DNA of 15,980 bases. Source: an uncultured Bacteroidales bacterium (GTDB taxonomy: Bacteria > Bacteroidota > Bacteroidia > Bacteroidales > UBA932). Positions 10,001-15,980 of this stretch are shown here, one piece after another. Positions within the stretch are counted from its first letter, which is position 1; every line of letters begins with the position of its first letter. The notes below the pieces were generated by a model. It saw only the letters and a list, made by a program, of their open reading frames with translations, searched no databases and was not told the origin of the DNA. Made by a program: the position numbers and the translations under genes. Location of the stretch: positions 1-15,980 of the forward strand of contig CAMOGR010000223.1 of the NCBI GenBank assembly GCA_946614205.1, read 5' to 3'.

Positions 10001-13000
10001 TACGGCTCCCGTGGAGGTGCCCTCTACGGATACGGTAGCTCCGGGAAGAGGCGCTCCGAGCTCGTCCTTTACGGTGCCCCCGACCTTGATCTGCGCAAAG
10101 GCGGCCGTCGCCGCGGCAAGCAGGAGAGCAAGGGATAGTAAGAAACGTTTCATCTGCTGCATCTATGGTAAATATAATACCGCCGTACAGACGCAATACT
10201 GTACGGCGGTATCGGAAATCAGATTAGTTGCCTACGAATGCACCCATGATGGTGCCGGTACGGTCTTTACCCTTTTGGTCTTTTGCAAGGAGGGCTTTCT
10301 GCTCGTCGGTGAGGGTGATATTGTTGAAGGTCAGAGCCTGGAGGTCATCTGCTGACATTCCAGCACCATAGGAAGCTTCTTTGGCGGAATTCAGTGGATA
10401 TACACCTCCGGAGAAACTTCCAAGGCATGCCGCGCCAAGACCGGTTTCGGTCTCGACTATGGTCTTGTTCGTCGAATAACGGTTGTCACCAAGGATTGAA
10501 TAGCTCTTCCCGGGGTTGGCAACGGTAACGTTATGGTCGGCTATGCAATTGTGGAAGTAAAAGAAGTTATAGTTACGGCCGAAATCAATGGTATTGCCGC
10601 TGAAAGTACAGCTTACAGCATACATGTAACCGTAAGTCCCGGCCGCACCGCCATCGATTGACATTGCGGCGCCGTTGCCACCGCTTGTGTTCCTGATTGT
10701 GGAATTGGAGACTATGGTACGTGAATATGTATTGGCATTTATACAACCGCCGCCATTGGCAGAACCAGAGGGAGTATTGGAATCAAAAAGGCAAGCGTTC
10801 ACGATAAGGTTGGCCTGATTATCTGCAGTGCCAGCCGCACGAAGAGCAGCTCCGTTGGTTGCTGAATTGTCTTTGAACTCACAAGTATTTACATAAGCGG
10901 TTCCTCCGTTTACATGGATTACGCCTCCGTTGAGTGCATTGTTGCCGGAGAACGAAACACCATCGGCATTTAATGCGGAGTTCTCAGCAACAAGAATTAC
11001 TCCGCCACGGGAAGATGCTTTATTATTGGTAACAGCAGTACCGTTGCCAATGGAAAGACTTGTAGTTCCTCCCATCCAGATTACTCCGCCATGCTGTGCC
11101 TGAGCGTCCGTTCCGTTTCCTTTTAAGATGCAGCAGTCAATTTCAATATTTCCTGATCCTGAAGCATATATAGCACCGCCAAGGCCGTTAGAAGATGTTG
11201 CAACGTTATTCTCAAAGAATGAATTCTTTATTATAACGGTACCTGAGTTCTGGTTGTACAGGAACCCGCCACCCTTGGCAGCAGTGTTACCGGTAAATGT
11301 ACATCCATTAAAGGTAAGATTGTGCTTTTCAGTATTAATCCAAATTGCGCCGCCGAATCCGGAAGTTGAACTGCACCCGGAGAATGTGCAATTCTTGAAT
11401 TCAGCATTTACTTCGGCTGTACCGCGGAAAGAGAGTGCTCCGCCGCCGCTGCTGTTGGATGTCGTTAATATGAATGAACAATCTTCAAATTTGATGTTTC
11501 CATTTGTGCCGCCGTTGATTGCAACAGCCCCTCCGGGAGTATTGAAGTTGGTTCCTGCAGTATTATTTTCGAAACTCAGGCCTTTGAAGGTCCAGTCGTA
11601 GAGACGGGCGCCATTGAAATAGAAAACACGGTCGTTGTTCTCAGACTGGTTGCTTATAAACCTTGTGACATAGCTTGAAGGATTGTAACCGCTAAGGTCG
11701 GTGCCGGTAGCAGAAGAGGGGTAGCCACCTTCAATAAGAGTTACATTGTCAACCTCTGAAGAAAACGTTCCGGCCTGAAACTGTTTCTGCTCTCCATATG
11801 CCTCTTCTATATTATAAGTACCCTCCATGAAATGTATCTTGGCGTTGTTGAGCCTCATGGTGCTTGCAACACCAGAATCTTCTGTCGTGGGCGTACCGAC
11901 CAGCTTCACAAACAGGTCCAGACCACCTGCATTATCCCAACTCGAACCATCGCCTGTTCCTTCGGGCTTGATGAACCAATCAGCATGAATTCTCTTGTCA
12001 AGGTCGCCAAGATTGGTGATGACTCCGCGTTTCGCGTCAATGGAGCTCTTGCCGAAACCGAAAACATTGAAAGAACCGGTTTGAGTGTCTCGCGCCTTGA
12101 TTATTATACCTTTAGACAAATCCGAACCGGGAACGACGGCAAAATAATAGTCATTACCTGCAGTGATGTTGTTTTGCAGGTCGACATATTTGCTGTGGCT
12201 ACCGTCGACTACGGCGCTCTGCGACTCCACGGTAACGTTGCCGCTGCCGTCAAACGATACAAGCATAGGATCCACCAATAACTTATTGGGAAGCAAAGAC
12301 TGGAACTCAAGCCGGTTGAAGGTGCTCGCATCGGTAAGATGGATTTTGAATATGTGCGTCACTCCCTTGAAATTAAGGGCGGGAGTGGCTGCGGGTGTCT
12401 TTGCCGCCATGATGTCGGCATCCTCGAACTTACCGGTCTGGTAGCGGGGAATGGTGATGGTTAGGGTGCCGGCGTCTACATCGAGGGCATAGGCAGCCGT
12501 CGTAGGATACACAGCATAATAATAGTCTGCCTGCCCGACGGTGGCGGTCACTTTGCCGTCAACAACAGCGGCATCGGCATAATCGGAATCTCCTGCGCCC
12601 CAGATGATACGAATCTGGTCGCCGTCGCTCCAGGAATGAGCCGTTCCGTTCCACTGCGTCTTGGTACCTTCTCCCTCGGCCGTTACACCGAAAGTAAGGC
12701 GAACCATCCCCTCTGGAACACCATCTGCGGGATCCTCAGGAGTTTTGGGGTCAGTCACTTCCTGTTCGGGGGTAACAGGAGTCTCAACCAGGGAAGTCTT
12801 GTCACATGAAGCGACAACAAAGGCAGCTGCTGCAGCCGCGAATGCGAATAAAACAGTCTTTTTCATGATTAAATCTCCCATTCGTACTCGTCTTGAATTA
12901 ATTCTTCGTCGAGCGTAACAGTCATGCTGTTGCTGCCACACAAGACTCTCTCCATGCTGAGGACATTAATGCGGGCCGAGGGCGCAACATAGTCCTGCTT

Positions 13001-15980
13001 TTTGAAAATGGTCTTCATTAATGAAAGAATTTTGTTTATTAACATATTTTTGGGTTATTAGTGAGCTTGGCGTTTTGACAAATTTATTAAGATAAAAACA
13101 CTTTTGCACGTGCGCGAAGAAAAATATAAGTAAAACTAAGGATAGTAATAACTATAAATATGCATTCTACTGCCATGTAAAGGGTTTTTTACCAATGGAC
13201 GCCTCAAAAAAATCTAAGTTCTTTTATAAGTTTACATATATCAGAATTCGGGATTTTTAGTATCTTAGCACAAAATATGAAACCGTACAGCCACATTCTC
13301 CTCATCCTGCTTCCGGTGCTCGCATGCTGTTCCCCTGACCCTGTCCGGCAGGAACTCAGACGGCTCGACAGAGCCATTTCGCAAAGGAGCGTTTACCTGG
13401 AATCGTTCGAACGAAGCAACGACTCGCTGCGCATCCTCCTGTCGCAGGCGCCTGACACCTGCAAATGGGAAAGGGCCGAAGCCCTGTATCAGGCCTACCG
13501 GCACTTCAGCGCCGATTCTGCAGGGAATTATGTCTCCCTGATGCACGATTACGCCACATCACGCAGGGAGGAACTTCTTACTCAATTCGCCGAGATTCAG
13601 CTGCTGGTATGGTCTCACGACGAGGCCCGGGCCCTCATACAGTACGAGGCTCTCGACACCACAGGTTTCGAGGCCTTGGGCCTCATGCAGCCTTACCTCT
13701 CGAGGGGTATAGAGGTCTATGCAAACATATCCCGTTTTCCCCGCTTCCTGCAGCAAAAGCAGAACTATCCAGACTCCCTGCAGGACCTGCGCCGGGCATA
13801 CATCTCGCGCGATACGGTAAGTCTGTACGGCAAAAAAATCTATGCCCAGCAACTTCGCGACGAGGGCCGGCTGCAGGAGGCCCTTGACATTTTCCTGCGC
13901 AGCATAGAACTTGCCCGCGGCTCAAGACAGGACCTTCTGTCGCTTGAATACAACACCGGCATACTGTACGGACAGATGGGAGACCCCGTGCGCGAGAAGA
14001 TACATCTCGCCCGCTCCGCCGTAGAGGACTTCCGGGCAGCCAACCGCGACTTCCTTTCACTGTACGAGCTGTCGCTGGCCTTGTTTCACGACGGAGACAT
14101 CAAAAGGGCAAGCCGCTACATACAGATACATTTCGCCGACGTGCTGGCAGGAGACTTCCAAGCCAAGTTCATACGTTCCTCGCAAGCCCAGGACGTGATA
14201 GTAAAAGCGAGCGAAAAGGTGGAGCGGAGCCGGCAGATCATGCTGATAATCAGCATAGTCATACTGTCATTACTACTCGCGTGGTCGGTGATGCTGAGCC
14301 GCATGTACCTGCGCCAGTCAAGAATTCTGGAGCAGGTAAACAAGACGCTGGAAGAGAAGAACCACGCCCTTGCCGAGGTCAACAAAATCAAGGACGGCTA
14401 CGTCTTCACATATATGGACCTGAGCGTAAAGCACCTCGACATGAGCGAGGAATACCGCCACTCACTTCTGCAGACAGCAAAAAAACAAGGCACTGAAGCC
14501 CTTATGAAGGAACTTCGCCAGCCTATTGAATTCACCAGCTACAAGCAGTTCTATCAGATATTCGACCAGACCTTCCTCGGAATCTTCCCCAACTTCGTCG
14601 AAGACGTAAACGCCCTCCTGCGGAAAGAGGCCCGGTTCAACGTGTCCGACAGCAAACGCACCATGCCAACGGAACTGCGCATCCTCGCCATCATAAAGCT
14701 TGGATTGGAAGACTCCCCGAGCATCGCGGCGTTTCTGAAGTGTTCGCTGTCGACAGTATATACTTACAGGGCAAAGATGCGCAACCAGGCCATCTGCCCC
14801 AAAGAGGAATTCGAAGAGCGCATCAAGGCCCTGGGATATACCTGACGGGTCTGTCAGCGGTACTGTTTATCAGAAAGTTATCCTGTATCCGGCGGCAAGG
14901 CGGAACGAGACCGGATGGTCCGTATAATAGGACTCCGGAGAGGTTTCGAGGATGTTGCGGACCACTACGCCCGGCTGGACGAAGAACGCTCCGTGGCGGA
15001 AGGGCTTCAGCTGCACGCCGGCGTTGAGGCTTCCCGAAAAGACCCAGTCGCCCGGAGTCTCGCCGCCGTGGTCGATGGCTGTAGGGACGGAATTGATGAT
15101 ATCGTATACGTCCCAGGTACGGGAAACGCCATATTCAAGCTCGGGACCGGCAGACACGTACAGCGACAGCAGGGGGAGCCTGAGCGGAGTGAATACGACA
15201 TGAAGGGGAACTCCCAGATAGCCTATTTTCTCTTCCGTGGTGGAGGCAAGCGAACCGGTGGTCGACTGGCTTGACGACGCAAGCCGGGTATACTGCAGGC
15301 CCGTCTCCAAGCCCCAGTGGCGTGAGAAGTCGAAGCTGAGCATCAGTCCCGCTTGAAAATCCATCTTGCGGGTGACGGTAGTTTCCGTGACACGGTTGCG
15401 CCCTAGTACGGATACCTGACGGGAAGCCATGTTCGGGCCGTCCTTCGTCTTGATGCCGTAAGACACTGTATTGGTGAACGTTGCGCTGCCTGGCATACCG
15501 CCGCCGTAAAGGTTGGCGGCAATGAGGGAATGCCTGCGCGACGCCTGACGAGACAGGGGAACGGAGGTGACGCCGGACGGCTGGGAAGGAAAGTCCATGC
15601 CGGACTCCGGCTCTCCGGAAGCGGCGTTACCCTCTTCGGACACGGCAGGAGATTCAACGGAAGCTGCTTTGACATCATTGGTCACGGCGGGAGATTCTCC
15701 GGAAGCGGCCTTAACATCATTGGACTCGGCAGGAGACTCAACGGCAGCGGCGGGAGCGTCTTCGGCAGGAGCCTGACCTTCCACGGCGGGAGCCGGTTTT
15801 TTCGCGGCGGGAGCCTTCATCTCGCTGGTACTGACAGGGCCGACCACCTCCGGCTCAGGTTCAGAAACCTCCTGAACCTGAGCGACAAGGGGCTCTTCCA
15901 TACTCAAAACAGGGTCGTTTTGCCGGCCGCCGGGATTCACAACAAGAAGTACGGCGGCAACAGCGGCAGCCACACCGGCG

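Overview
The window looks like a chromosomal segment of a gut-type Bacteroidota, most likely order Bacteroidales. It carries an adjacent SusC/SusD pair, short Bacteroides-type lipoprotein signals, BACON and DUF5689 domains, fimbrillin-like domains, a DUF6377-type regulator and a TAnnTTTG-type promoter element. By eye the coding DNA is GC-rich (a line hand-counted near 3301 is 68% GC), and the one long intergenic stretch is AT-rich. The genus cannot be fixed from this window alone.

Layout. Positions 1-13018 hold one long minus-strand gene cluster. In transcription order (right to left) it contains: a 49-residue small protein (13018-12869); a large fimbrillin-like/beta-helix lipoprotein (12866-10224); a perfect 14-bp hairpin (10212-10177); SusC (10162-7070); SusD (7063-5504); a BACON-only lipoprotein (5502-5155); a BACON + DUF5689 lipoprotein (5142-2779); a second fimbrillin-like/beta-helix lipoprotein (2779-620); and an endonuclease/exonuclease/phosphatase (EEP) family protein that runs off the left edge (623-1). 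Gaps are 2, 61 (with the hairpin), 6, 1 and 12 bases, then 1-base and 4-base overlaps, so this is very probably one operon. A 258-bp AT-rich divergent promoter region (13019-13276) separates it from a plus-strand DUF6377-type membrane regulator (13277-14845). Converging on that regulator, and running off the right edge, is a minus-strand protein with an inner-membrane segment, a repetitive Pro/Ala/Glu linker and an outer-membrane beta-barrel (14870-15980).

How the parts may fit. The SusCD operon encodes an outer-membrane importer plus four predicted surface lipoproteins, but no glycoside hydrolase, polysaccharide lyase or peptidase is visible in the window. The only enzyme seen is the EEP protein, whose family cleaves phosphodiester or phosphomonoester bonds. 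A nucleic-acid, phospholipid-headgroup or other organophosphate substrate is therefore a reasonable but unproven guess. The divergent DUF6377-type protein is the obvious candidate regulator. The right-edge protein matches the architecture of the dual membrane-spanning (Dma) anti-sigma factors described in Bacteroides thetaiotaomicron, and would predict a sigma-factor gene just outside the window.
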